A stretch of 64,000 bases of DNA from Natrinema sp. SYSU A 869 (GTDB lineage: Archaea; Halobacteriota; Halobacteria; Halobacteriales; Natrialbaceae): positions 62,001 through 126,000 of the forward strand of contig NZ_CP082249.1 of the NCBI RefSeq assembly GCF_019879105.1, read 5' to 3'. This document shows, one piece after another, positions 8,247 through 15,951 of this stretch (the first letter of the stretch is position 1; every line of letters starts with the position of its first letter). The notes under the pieces were generated by a model. It was not told where the DNA came from and made no database searches. It saw only the letters and a list, made by a program, of their open reading frames with translations. The position numbers were made by a program, and so were the translations under genes.

Positions 8247-8795
8247 TCAGTGAGTGGCACTCTCGAGGACGAGCGTGTCGTCTTCGAGGTAGTGTTCGAA
8301 GTGGTGACCGTCTTCTTCGAGGTCGACGAGAATCTCGCGCAGCATCTCGCCGGTTGCGGGGTCACCGAGGTTCTCGGCGAGTTCGATGCTGCCGCGCATT
8401 GACTCGATGATCTCGCCGTACATCTCGAGATCGTTCTCGAACATAGTGCGAACATCGTAGACGTCTTCACCCTCGAACTCGACGGTCGCGCGCTCCTCGA
8501 GGTTCGACGGGCCTGAGACGGGGACGCCGCCCAGCGCCTGCGCACGCTCGGCGATCTCGTCGGCACCCTCTTCGACGTGCTCGTAGGCTTCCTCGAGAAA
8601 CTCGTGCAGCGGCAGGAACTCGGCTCCCTCGACGACCCAGTGGTGCTTTTTGAGCTGGTGGTAGAGGACGTACGAGTTCGCCAGTTCGGAGTTCAGTGCC
8701 TCGACGATCTGCTCGGCTTTGTCCTGATCGAGCCGGAGCGCGTTTTCGTCGACGGTGCCGGCTTCTTGACGGACGGTCGTCTCTTGGGAACTCAT
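8247..8795 (-). CDS. dpsA: DpsA, iron-storage ferritin-like protein
   Basis: This 182-residue canonical haloarchaeal DpsA stores iron in a dodecameric cage and protects against iron-driven oxidation. The inter-subunit ferroxidase ligands are all present: the second His of KKHHWVVEGAE, the His of LHEFLEEAY, then Asp and Glu in ADEIAERAQALGG. The gene heads an operon with two degenerate paralogs. A TATA-like TTTAAG at 8822-8827 would place the transcription start within a few bases of the ATG, and no SD is seen, so the mRNA is probably nearly leaderless. Confidence 0.93.
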   Translation of the reverse strand: MSSQETTVRQEAGTVDENALRLDQDKAEQIVEALNSELANSYVLYHQLKKHHWVVEGAEFLPLHEFLEEAYEHVEEGADEIAERAQALGGVPVSGPSNLEERATVEFEGEDVYDVRTMFENDLEMYGEIIESMRGSIELAENLGDPATGEMLREILVDLEEDGHHFEHYLEDDTLVLESATH

Positions 8796-8821
8796 CTCAT
8801 GGGAGGTAGTCGCTCGACAAC

Positions 8822-8827
8822 CTTAAA
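8822..8827 (-). promoter_or_regulatory. TATA-like element of the dps operon
   Basis: TTTAAG on the minus strand is centred about 30 bases before the dpsA ATG, the spacing expected for a leaderless archaeal transcript. Confidence 0.45.
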
Positions 8828-8940
8828 GCTTTCAGAAACCATACATTTTCGGGAGACTTAAATTCGTTTTGTAGATCCAGTAATCTCAGTCTGTAAAGGT
8901 ACTCAAGCGTTTCGTCGAGCGACTGATCGCCGAAGTCGTC

Positions 8941-10044
8941 TCAGGTCCCGGTCGAGTCCGCACCACGGTGCGCGCGTCCGGCCCGCTCGTCTATCGGATC
9001 TTCGAGGTCGCCCATGACCTCCTCAAAGGCATCCGTCGAGGTCAGGAGACCAATGATCTCGTCGCCCTCGGTGACGAGGGCGAGTTCCTGATTTTCCCTC
9101 TGGAAGCGGTCGATAGCGTCGTTGATCTCCTCCGTGGCCGGAAGCGTCATCGGCGACGCGGCGATATCTTCGATGCCGACGTCGCCGCTCATGAGGTCCT
9201 CGAAATGGTTCGTGATCGTCGGGAGATAGACGATGCCGCGGAAGTCGTCTATGTCTTCGCCGACCACTGGGTAGCGAGAATGGGAGTGTTCCTCGACGAG
9301 CGCGAGGTTCTCCTCGGGGGTGTTCTCGGTCGAGAGCGCGACGATCTCCTCGCGCGGAACCATGATCACCTCGACCGGGATGTCGCCAACGGCCAGCGCG
9401 TTCATGACCTCCTGCCGGCGTTCTTCGGGAACGTTTCCCGCTTCGAGGGTCGAGCTGAAGCGCTTGTAGAGGCCCGCACGCCCCTGCATGACGTCGGCTT
9501 CGGTTTCGAGCCACGCGCCGGTCATCTCGACGCCGAACAGCGAAAGCGTCCATTTCGCCGCTCCGTCTCCAAACTTGATGATCGGCCAGATGGCTCGCGT
9601 CCACCAGTACAGCGGCGTCGCACAGTACCGACAGACCAGTTTCGAGCGCTCGACGCCGAGATAGGTAGGGGTCTGCTCGCCGTGAGTGAGATGGACGAGG
9701 TTGACGATGAGAAACGCGAGGATGGCCCCTGCGCCGACCGATGCGAGAACGGTACCATCGAACAGCGGTTCGAAGATGGCCGTGAGCGCGGGTTCGGCGA
9801 CGATCCCGACCGCGATGCTCGAGAACGTAATCCCGATCTGGCAACTGGTCAAGTAAATCTCCAAATTCTGAGTCATCTCCCACGCGCGTTCGAGAGCGGT
9901 TCTTCCGGGTTCCACGAACTCCGCTTCGGAATACTGTCGGGCGCGGGTCAGCGCGAACTCGATGGCGACGAAAAACCCGTTGGCGAGAATGAGTAATAGA
10001 CCGGCGATAAGCCTGATGGAGGCTTCGAGCGCGGTCATCGGCAT
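8941..10044 (-). CDS. CNNM/CorC-type membrane protein with DUF21 and CBS domains (copy 1)
   Basis: The protein has 367 residues. The N-terminal DUF21 membrane domain begins LLLILANGFFVAIEFALTRA and has about four helices to residue 170. A CBS pair follows (VIMVPREEIVALSTENTPEE and the second repeat ending TEGDEIIGLLTSTDAFEEV). The family is implicated in magnesium or cobalt efflux and resistance; the CBS pair probably binds ATP. Downstream of the CBS pair only a short polar tail is present, with no CorC transporter-associated domain. A close tandem paralog lies directly upstream, 88 bases away on the same strand. Confidence 0.87.
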   Translation of the reverse strand: MPMTALEASIRLIAGLLLILANGFFVAIEFALTRARQYSEAEFVEPGRTALERAWEMTQNLEIYLTSCQIGITFSSIAVGIVAEPALTAIFEPLFDGTVLASVGAGAILAFLIVNLVHLTHGEQTPTYLGVERSKLVCRYCATPLYWWTRAIWPIIKFGDGAAKWTLSLFGVEMTGAWLETEADVMQGRAGLYKRFSSTLEAGNVPEERRQEVMNALAVGDIPVEVIMVPREEIVALSTENTPEENLALVEEHSHSRYPVVGEDIDDFRGIVYLPTITNHFEDLMSGDVGIEDIAASPMTLPATEEINDAIDRFQRENQELALVTEGDEIIGLLTSTDAFEEVMGDLEDPIDERAGRAHRGADSTGT

Positions 10045-10132
10045 ACCAAGTTATACGAGCAGCAACACGGATAAACGGCTTGTCTGCAAACCGATTCTTC
10101 GCGCTCCGACGATCCCGTCCTCACGAGATGTC

Positions 10133-11239
10133 TCAAGCCGGGTCGCTCTGGGAGTCTAGTCCCGATGCGTCGTCCCCACGTTGTTTGCGCTGGTAGGCGT
10201 CAATTGGGTCCTTGAGTTCGCCCATCACTTCCTCGAAGGCGTCCGTCGAGGTTAGCAGGCCGACGACCCGTCCCTCCTCAGTGACGAGCGCGAGCTCCTG
10301 ATTTTCCGTCTGGAAGCGGTCGATGGCGCCGCTGATTTCCTCGTCGGCCGGCAGCGTCATCGGGGGCTCGGCGAGGTCTTCGATGTCGATGTCGCCGTTT
10401 TTGAACGCCTCGAACTGGTTTGTGACCGTCGCGAGATAAACGACCCCTCGGAAATCGTCGATGTCCTCACCGACCAGCGGAAAGCAGAGATGTGGCTGCT
10501 CCTCGATGACCGCGAGGTTTTCCTCGGGGGTGTTGTTGGTCGAGAGTGCGGCGATTTCCTCGCGCGGCACCATGCTGTCACGGACGGGGATTTCCTTGAC
10601 CACCAACGCGTTCATCACTTCCTGACGACGCTCTTCGGGGACCTCGCCGTCGTCGAGTATCGACCCGAGCTGTCGGTGGAGGTCCGCACGCCCCTCGATG
10701 TCCTCGCCGTCGGATTCGAGCCACGCACCGGTCATCTCGACGCCGAACAGCGACAGCGTCCATTTCGCTACCCAGTCACCGACGCGGAGAATCGGTCGAA
10801 TGACCCACGTGAACCAATACAGCGGCGTCGCGCCGTAGCGACAGACCTGTTTCGAGCGCTCGACGCCGAGGTAGGTGGGGGCCTGTTCGCCGTAGACCTT
10901 GTGTACCAGGCTCACGATGATGTATGCCAAGATCACGCCCGCACCGATCGACGCGAGAACCGTCTCGCCGAACAACGGCTCGAACAGCGCTGCGAGCGCG
11001 GGTTCGGCGACGATACCCAGTGCGATGCTAGCGGCGGTGATGCCGACCTGACACCCGGTGAGATAGATTTCGAGATCCTCGGTCATCTCCCACGCGCGTT
11101 CGAGGCCGGGTTCCATGAACTCCGCTTCGGAATACTGTCGGGCGCGGGTCAGCGCGAACTCGATGGTGACGAAAAACCCGTTGGCGAGAATCAACGCGGC
11201 ACCCGCGACGAGACGGAGGAGTATTTCGGGTGCTTGCAT
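10133..11239 (-). CDS. CNNM/CorC-type membrane protein with DUF21 and CBS domains (copy 2)
   Basis: The protein has 368 residues and is co-linear with its neighbour at 8941-10044. The DUF21 part is highly similar (FALTRARQYSEAEF and TYLGVERSK are shared), and so is the CBS pair (SMVPREEIAALSTNNTPEEN). Differences concentrate in the helix loops and the C-terminal tail. Long stretches of near-identical DNA show a fairly recent tandem duplication. The two products may form a heterodimer, since CNNM proteins are dimeric; that is inference. Confidence 0.87.
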   Translation of the reverse strand: MQAPEILLRLVAGAALILANGFFVTIEFALTRARQYSEAEFMEPGLERAWEMTEDLEIYLTGCQVGITAASIALGIVAEPALAALFEPLFGETVLASIGAGVILAYIIVSLVHKVYGEQAPTYLGVERSKQVCRYGATPLYWFTWVIRPILRVGDWVAKWTLSLFGVEMTGAWLESDGEDIEGRADLHRQLGSILDDGEVPEERRQEVMNALVVKEIPVRDSMVPREEIAALSTNNTPEENLAVIEEQPHLCFPLVGEDIDDFRGVVYLATVTNQFEAFKNGDIDIEDLAEPPMTLPADEEISGAIDRFQTENQELALVTEEGRVVGLLTSTDAFEEVMGELKDPIDAYQRKQRGDDASGLDSQSDPA

Positions 11240-11316
11240 TCAGTATGGGTCCATCGATACGGCGTCGAGGCAAAAAAGAACGGGTGGCAAACTGACATTG
11301 CTGCCGGGTGGGCCGT

Positions 11317-11442
11317 TCAATCGAATCTGACCGCCCGTCCGGTCTCCGAGGAGCGATAGATGGTCTCAATGACGCGCTGGACGGTGAGACCTTCTTCGAG
11401 CGTGTTCCGCTCCGGCGGGTCACGAGCCAAGTTCCCAATATC
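11317..11442 (-). pseudogene. C-terminal remnant of a Gfo/Idh/MocA-family dehydrogenase
   Basis: A minus-strand frame reads NLARDPPERNTLEEGLTVQR then VIETIYRSSETGRAVRFD and stops at 11317. This is the characteristic last helix of sugar/inositol dehydrogenases of the Gfo/Idh/MocA family, where it follows the substrate-binding domain. A stop lies about ten codons farther upstream and no Rossmann domain is found, so only about 40 codons survive. It marks an old deletion between the CBS genes and uspA. Confidence 0.6.
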
Positions 11443-11508
11443 ACGACATCGTCTGGCCCATCTGACTCGGGGTCACGCTTTTTGCCGTTCAGCCAATAGA
11501 ACCTCGAC

Positions 11509-11940
11509 GTGTACCGCGACGTCCTTATCCCGACAGATGGATCCGATGCGAGCGCAACAGCGCTGGACCACGGGATAGAAATCGCATCGAGTGTGGGTGC
11601 CGAGGTGCATCTCCTGCACGTTGTAGACGTTGGGACGGAGATGTCCGCATCCGCCGTTGGCGACATCGCGGACGACCTCACCGAAGCGCTTGATGAGGAA
11701 GCGGAAGAGGCGCTCGAGCAGGCCGAGCAAATGGCCGATGAGGCCGGAGTTGCGTCCGAACGAGCCGTTCTCGAAGGATTTCCCGAAGACGCAATACCCC
11801 AGTATAGCGCTGATAACGGGATCGACCTCATCGTGATCGGAGAAAGCGAGGATTCGACCCTCACAGAACGACTCTTCGGGAGCACGACGGAAGACGTTCT
11901 CGAATCGGTTACTACCTCGGTTCTGGTCGCTCGGGAATGA
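11509..11940 (+). CDS. Universal stress protein UspA family
   Basis: The product is 143 residues with a GTG start (VYRDVLIPTDGSDAS), a standard single-domain Usp. The N-terminal strand and ATP-binding Asp (PTDGSDAS) and the C-terminal GES-x9-FGSTTEDVL loop fit the ATP-binding Usp class, though the usual GxxG glycine spacing is weakened. Such proteins support survival under stress through unclear mechanisms. It stands alone, with a dehydrogenase fragment upstream and non-coding DNA downstream. Confidence 0.9.
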   Translation: MYRDVLIPTDGSDASATALDHGIEIASSVGAEVHLLHVVDVGTEMSASAVGDIADDLTEALDEEAEEALEQAEQMADEAGVASERAVLEGFPEDAIPQYSADNGIDLIVIGESEDSTLTERLFGSTTEDVLESVTTSVLVARE

Positions 11941-12275
11941 GTCCCCGCTCGTAGAAACTACCGTTATCGCACCAGTCCGTCAGAGAACCATCCACGGGGA
12001 ACTGCCTCTCCAGACGATGATTTACGGCGAAATCGGTAGATCGTGACTCTGATTCGAATTCGTCAGTGCTTTCGCCAGCCTGTACGCGAATCAAACACAT
12101 CGACTGTGCTGAATGCACCCTCTATAGTCAGCAGGCAGCTTTTGACAGATCCAAGAGAGATCGGTAACCGCTCCGGTAACTGTTTGACCTGTGCAGAGCG
12201 ATTCGGTGGATAGTGCAGTAAGGGTAGGAGAACCGTTCTATGACGCCTTCTTTGAACCAACACTACAGTCGTCGG
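11941..12275. other. Intergenic stretch with no supported gene
   Basis: Short minus-strand frames exist (11912-12118 and 12063-12263) but their composition is arginine/proline-rich in the manner of out-of-frame reading and no motif is recognised. I see no RNA gene or repeat here. Confidence 0.4.
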
Positions 12276-12683
12276 CTATCCTTCGTGGGAGGCAGTGATG
12301 ACCTTGATTTTGCTGACGTTCGTCGGATGCCGCTCGGCGCGGTGGAGTTCGACATGGCCGACGTTTTTAACGGCGTACCGACTCCACGACTCGGCCCCTT
12401 CTTGTCGCCCGCCGATGTCTTTCGAGGATTCGAGTAGTGTAATTGGGATGCCGTCGAGAACGGGGAGAGACATGCTGTTGTATCCCTCGAACCAGCCATC
12501 TGGTTCGACGGTCCCGTCTCCAGCAATCGCTCTCAGTGCCGCTTCTTGGTGTTCTCGCGGGACGTTGCAAACGACCTCGCCGACCGATAAGGGACCAGCG
12601 TTAGGGTCAAACTCGTAGACTGGTCGGTGCTGTTCAGAAAGGCTGTCGATGTCTTCAACCGTTCTCGTTTCTTGGTTTGTCAT
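12276..12683 (-). CDS. Hypothetical protein near the integrases
   Basis: About 135 residues from the ATG at 12683; the open frame extends to 12827, but that part is basic/polar and more AT-rich, unlike the rest. The product is acidic and soluble with no membrane segment. Visible pieces include RPVYEFDPNAGPLSVGEVVC, HQEAALRAIAGDG and ITLLESSKDIGG. No family is recognised. Codon use is ordinary for a haloarchaeal gene. It lies just left of the hairpin-rich region and recombinase genes and may be element cargo. Confidence 0.5.
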   Translation of the reverse strand: MTNQETRTVEDIDSLSEQHRPVYEFDPNAGPLSVGEVVCNVPREHQEAALRAIAGDGTVEPDGWFEGYNSMSLPVLDGIPITLLESSKDIGGRQEGAESWSRYAVKNVGHVELHRAERHPTNVSKIKVITASHEG

Positions 12684-12869
12684 CGTAGAGTTGTAACTAT
12701 CTGTGTTGCTGTTTTCCTTGTCTACCAACGAGCCGTACCGCGATTCGTTGGCAGAGTGACTGCCGCTACGCCTGATCCTTTTCACTATCTCGGAAAAAAC
12801 CTCAGGAGATATTTTCTGATATATCAAAAATATCTGGTCAAGGGAGCCGTGTGAACCTTTGACGTGTAG

Positions 12870-13057
12870 GGTTTAAGTCAAACCTGCTAAGTAGGATGGA
12901 GTGTGGAGAGGGACCGCGTCCCCAAACTAGCAGAGATCGCGGTCCCTCAGTGTAAGCATCGAGCGTGACAGGCCAGTCTGACGCTCGGCTCGGCCGTCGT
13001 TGCAGCGACGACCTAGTTGAGAGATGGGCCGAGAGCTGTGAAAAATCTAACTCTCGG
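12870..13057. other. Run of five inverted repeats beside the integrase gene; candidate structured RNA or recombination site
   Basis: Successive stem-loops are seen: GGTTT/AAACC (12870-12884), the perfect 11-bp GAGGGACCGCG/CGCGGTCCCTC (12908-12918 with 12938-12948), CGAGCGT/ACGCTCG (12960-12966 with 12981-12987), GTCGT/ACGAC (12996-13012) and CCGAGAG/CTCTCGG (13029-13035 with 13051-13057) followed by CTTTTG. No open frame covers it. A TTTAAG lies inside the first repeat. It could be a small RNA ending in a terminator-like hairpin, or a recombinase binding region; neither is proven. Confidence 0.45.
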
Positions 13058-13095
13058 GCTTTTGTCAGGCTACCTGCCACTGAACCAGATGAGCA

Positions 13096-14319
13096 GTGAC
13101 ATCTATCGAAAACACGATGAAACCAAAATCGAAACTAAAGCACGAACCTCCATCTGAGCGAGTCAGTGGCAACATTCCAACTAATGACATTGAGGTCTCC
13201 GACCTCATTAGGCAGGAAACTATTGATCGTCTCGGTCCCCGCCAAAAAATGGACTTCGAGGTCGAAATGTCTGAATTTCTAGGTTGGATGCTGAAGAAAG
13301 GGAAGAAAATTGACGACCGTGATCCGAAGGGGCACAGAAAAAGCACGGCTGCTAATTACATAAAGCGAATCACCCGGATTCTCCCGCGAATCTGGGATGA
13401 ATTCGATGGGTACACCCTCCAGATAACCCCGGAAATGGGTGACTGGTATCTCAAGCAGTTACGTGACGATGAGTTCCGACGGGACAACGGTGAACCGTAT
13501 GCGGGCAGTACGAAAACGAAGAACGCATGCTGCCTACTCAACTTCTTCCGCTTCCGCTGGGATCAACGTAACGGCAAGGCCTGGGAGCCGTTCACCCTCT
13601 TTGAAGAGGATTCTGGCTCCCGGATCTCTGATCCGATCACGCTCGAAGAACGGCCAAAGATTCGTGAAGCAGCCCTCGAGTACAAGACAGTCAAGAGCTA
13701 CAACAACTGCACTCCTGAAGAGCGGGATCGGATTCGGGCCGAACTTGCTCAGCGCCTCGGAAAGCCGAAGTCAGATATCACTCCGAGCGACTGGGAAAAA
13801 GTGAACACGTGCTGGAAGTGGCCATCGCTTCTGATGGTCGGCCTCGACATCGGTCCTCGGCCCGTCGAACTCGAGCGAATGACGGTCGACTGGCTGGTAC
13901 TCTCGAAACCCGCAATCAAGGTGCCACGGAACGACGCAGCAAAAAATGACCGTACTTGGGAGGTCCCGATCACGGAACGTACCGCCAATGCTCTGCGTCG
14001 CTGGCTTCGACAGAGAGACACTGACCCGAAGTATGATGATACCGACCACGTCTGGCTCACCAGGGAGGGTGAGCCGTTGTCATCGGGTCCCCTCTGTCGG
14101 AACCTGCGGAGCCTGATGGACGAAGCAAACCTCGACTACAGCGACCGGCACATCACGTGGTACAGTCTCCGTTACTCGCTCGGGACGTACCTTTCGATGA
14201 CCGCGGACAGCCTCGAGGAAGTCAGACGCCAGATGCGCCACGAATCGATCGAATCGACACTCAACTACATCCACCCACCCGAAGAGGACGTTCGCGATAA
14301 CCTCAACTCGATCAACTGA
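13096..14319 (+). CDS. Tyrosine recombinase/integrase (copy 1)
   Basis: The product has 407 residues with a GTG start at 13096 (an ATG at 13117 is an alternative). An N-terminal SAM-like core-binding domain (residues about 45-170) is followed by the catalytic domain. Catalytic Arg I is in LDIGPRPVELER, the usual H-x-x-R box reads Y-S-L-R (ITWYSLRYSLGTY), the following MRHESIESTLNYI supplies the His and the nucleophilic Tyr. A helical insert (CTPEERDRIRAELAQRLGK) precedes Arg I. It faces a clear paralog across 112 bases, and tRNA-Glu lies just beyond that, a common haloarchaeal integration setting. Confidence 0.9.
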   Translation: MTSIENTMKPKSKLKHEPPSERVSGNIPTNDIEVSDLIRQETIDRLGPRQKMDFEVEMSEFLGWMLKKGKKIDDRDPKGHRKSTAANYIKRITRILPRIWDEFDGYTLQITPEMGDWYLKQLRDDEFRRDNGEPYAGSTKTKNACCLLNFFRFRWDQRNGKAWEPFTLFEEDSGSRISDPITLEERPKIREAALEYKTVKSYNNCTPEERDRIRAELAQRLGKPKSDITPSDWEKVNTCWKWPSLLMVGLDIGPRPVELERMTVDWLVLSKPAIKVPRNDAAKNDRTWEVPITERTANALRRWLRQRDTDPKYDDTDHVWLTREGEPLSSGPLCRNLRSLMDEANLDYSDRHITWYSLRYSLGTYLSMTADSLEEVRRQMRHESIESTLNYIHPPEEDVRDNLNSIN

Positions 14320-14431
14320 GGCGAAGGTTCATCGCTACCTATACCTGAATGTGCTTTCGACCCGGACCGTTGCCCAAGAATCAAACTCGGTTCCGATAGC
14401 CGCCTAATTAAAAATGGAGGGCTTGGTCTGA

Positions 14432-15535
14432 TTAACCCATTCGGTTCAGAGCGTCCTGTCTATCCTCAACCGGCGCCTGGTCGTACTTCATGGTTGTTTC
14501 CGGACTCTTGTGACGAAGTTGCGCTTGTGCCGCTGCGAGATCCTCCTCACGGGTCATATAGGTCCCCGTCGAGTGGCGGATCGTGTACCAGCTCATCTGT
14601 CGATCAGCGTGGTCGATGTCGGCGATGTCACACAGATCGTGGAGCAGTCGGCGAAGCGTCGACGAACCGTAGGTATTCCCCTCACGCGTCAGCCAGAGCT
14701 CGTCACGTCCATCGTAGAGTTCGTACGTCTCACGTTGGTCTATCCACCGATCAAGCATACTGATTGTGCGATCACTGAGACCGACATGCCAGTGCCCCTC
14801 GTTCTTGGAGCTTTCCTCCTTGGGTATGCGGAGGAGTCCGTTCTCAAGGTCAACCCACGACGTCACTGCACGTCCGACCTCGATGGGTCGTAGCCCCGCG
14901 TCGAGGCTGGTGCCGACGAGGCTGGGAATCTTCCATCCATTAGCGCGCTCCCAATCGGCCTTCGACACGTCCTTCTTCGGTTTCTCGAAGCGTTGAGTAA
15001 GATACGCCTTCATGCGTTTCCGCTCTTCCGGCGTGACGTTGTTGTAGGACGGAATACTGCCGTACTCCAGTGACGCCTCACGAATCAACTTTCGCTCTTC
15101 GCGGGTGAGGAAGTCGCGTGGCGCTGTCGTCTGGTTCCCCGAACTGAATCGCATTTCGGGTTTCCACTCTGCTCCACCACGCTCGTGAGCCCGCCACTTG
15201 AACAACATCATGACGGCCTTCTGGCAGCAATCGCGGTGGGCGTCGCTACAGTCCTCGTAGGCCAACTCTTTCATCCACGAGTCGGCGTGTTCGTGAGTGA
15301 CGCTCGTAGTGTAATGGCCTTCTTCATCCCACACGTACCGGTAGAAGTGGTCCATCCGATAGATGCGTGCTTTGACCGTGGTCTCAGCGTAACCCTCTGC
15401 CTTATCCGGGTTCTTTCCGAACGCGAGGAGCCACTCAATCCAGTCCTCACGCTCACTTCGGTAGTCAACCAGCTGACGCTGGGCGAGACGTTCCTCGGTT
15501 GGTTCCGGAACGATGGCGAAGTCGCTCAGATCCAT
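14432..15535 (-). CDS. Tyrosine recombinase/integrase (copy 2)
   Basis: The product has 367 residues and is homologous to the convergent copy 1 over the whole catalytic domain, including the same insert (VTPEERKRMKAYLTQRFEK). Key boxes are [16 protein letters not shown] (MSWYTIRHSTGTY) and LRHKSPETTMKY. As in copy 1 the H of H-x-x-R is Tyr, which is frequent enough in archaeal integrases not to imply inactivity. Its gene starts 166 bases from the 3' end of tRNA-Glu, the expected attachment side. No duplicate of the tRNA 3' end was seen to its left in this window, so the element's far boundary is unknown. Confidence 0.9.
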   Translation of the reverse strand: MDLSDFAIVPEPTEERLAQRQLVDYRSEREDWIEWLLAFGKNPDKAEGYAETTVKARIYRMDHFYRYVWDEEGHYTTSVTHEHADSWMKELAYEDCSDAHRDCCQKAVMMLFKWRAHERGGAEWKPEMRFSSGNQTTAPRDFLTREERKLIREASLEYGSIPSYNNVTPEERKRMKAYLTQRFEKPKKDVSKADWERANGWKIPSLVGTSLDAGLRPIEVGRAVTSWVDLENGLLRIPKEESSKNEGHWHVGLSDRTISMLDRWIDQRETYELYDGRDELWLTREGNTYGSSTLRRLLHDLCDIADIDHADRQMSWYTIRHSTGTYMTREEDLAAAQAQLRHKSPETTMKYDQAPVEDRQDALNRMG

Positions 15536-15701
15536 GTCTGAACCACCGTCCCGAGCAATACGAGTCGGATTGCCTGTCCAAATTCGCTAATCGCAAGACG
15601 GCGTCGGGATAGGGGTGTCCTGCGAATCGGTTTGCCTTCGAGCCACATGTTTACCTAACGTTAGCACGGGCTCAAAATCACGGGACAGCGGAAGGAAGGA
15701 G

Positions 15702-15776
15702 TGCTCCGACTGGGATTCGAACCCAGGTCATTGCCGTGAGAGGGCAATATGATTGGCCGGACTACACCATCGGAGC
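15702..15776 (-). tRNA. tRNA-Glu (CUC)
   Basis: The 75-base minus-strand tRNA has acceptor stem GCTCCGA/TCGGAGC with discriminator A. The anticodon arm TTGCC-CTCTCAC-GGCAA has anticodon CTC, and the T arm contains GGTTCGAATCC. There is no intron. Its 3' end faces the integrase genes. Confidence 0.95.
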
Positions 15777-15951
15777 TCGACGCATCGCCTCTCTTTGCGC
15801 CCTGCATCGCTTCGATCCGCAGGACACCGGAGCGGGCTTCGTCTTCACTCAATCGTAGCGCAGTACGATGTTTAAGGATTCCGTTTTGTTCCGATAGTGT
15901 CGAACAGTCCCACGCGAGAACCTGTCAGCGGCCCACTGACAGCAGTCGCCG
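15777..15951. other. Short intergenic region upstream of tRNA-Glu
   Basis: On the minus strand this stretch lies between the membrane wHTH gene and tRNA-Glu and must hold the tRNA promoter. An AT-richer TTTAAG-like element lies near 15870. Nothing else is recognised. Confidence 0.3.

Noticed and set aside
8968-9996. Plus-strand frame opposite the first CBS gene
   Set aside because: Asp/Arg-rich antisense shadow of a clear DUF21-CBS gene.
11028-11885. 285-codon minus-strand frame across uspA and the CBS gene start
   Set aside because: Ser/Arg-rich and overlaps two real genes in other frames; only the 40-codon dehydrogenase tail in a different frame is meaningful.
15702-15776. Direct repeat of the tRNA-Glu 3' end as an attachment site
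   Set aside because: No second copy was seen elsewhere in the window, so element borders cannot be drawn.
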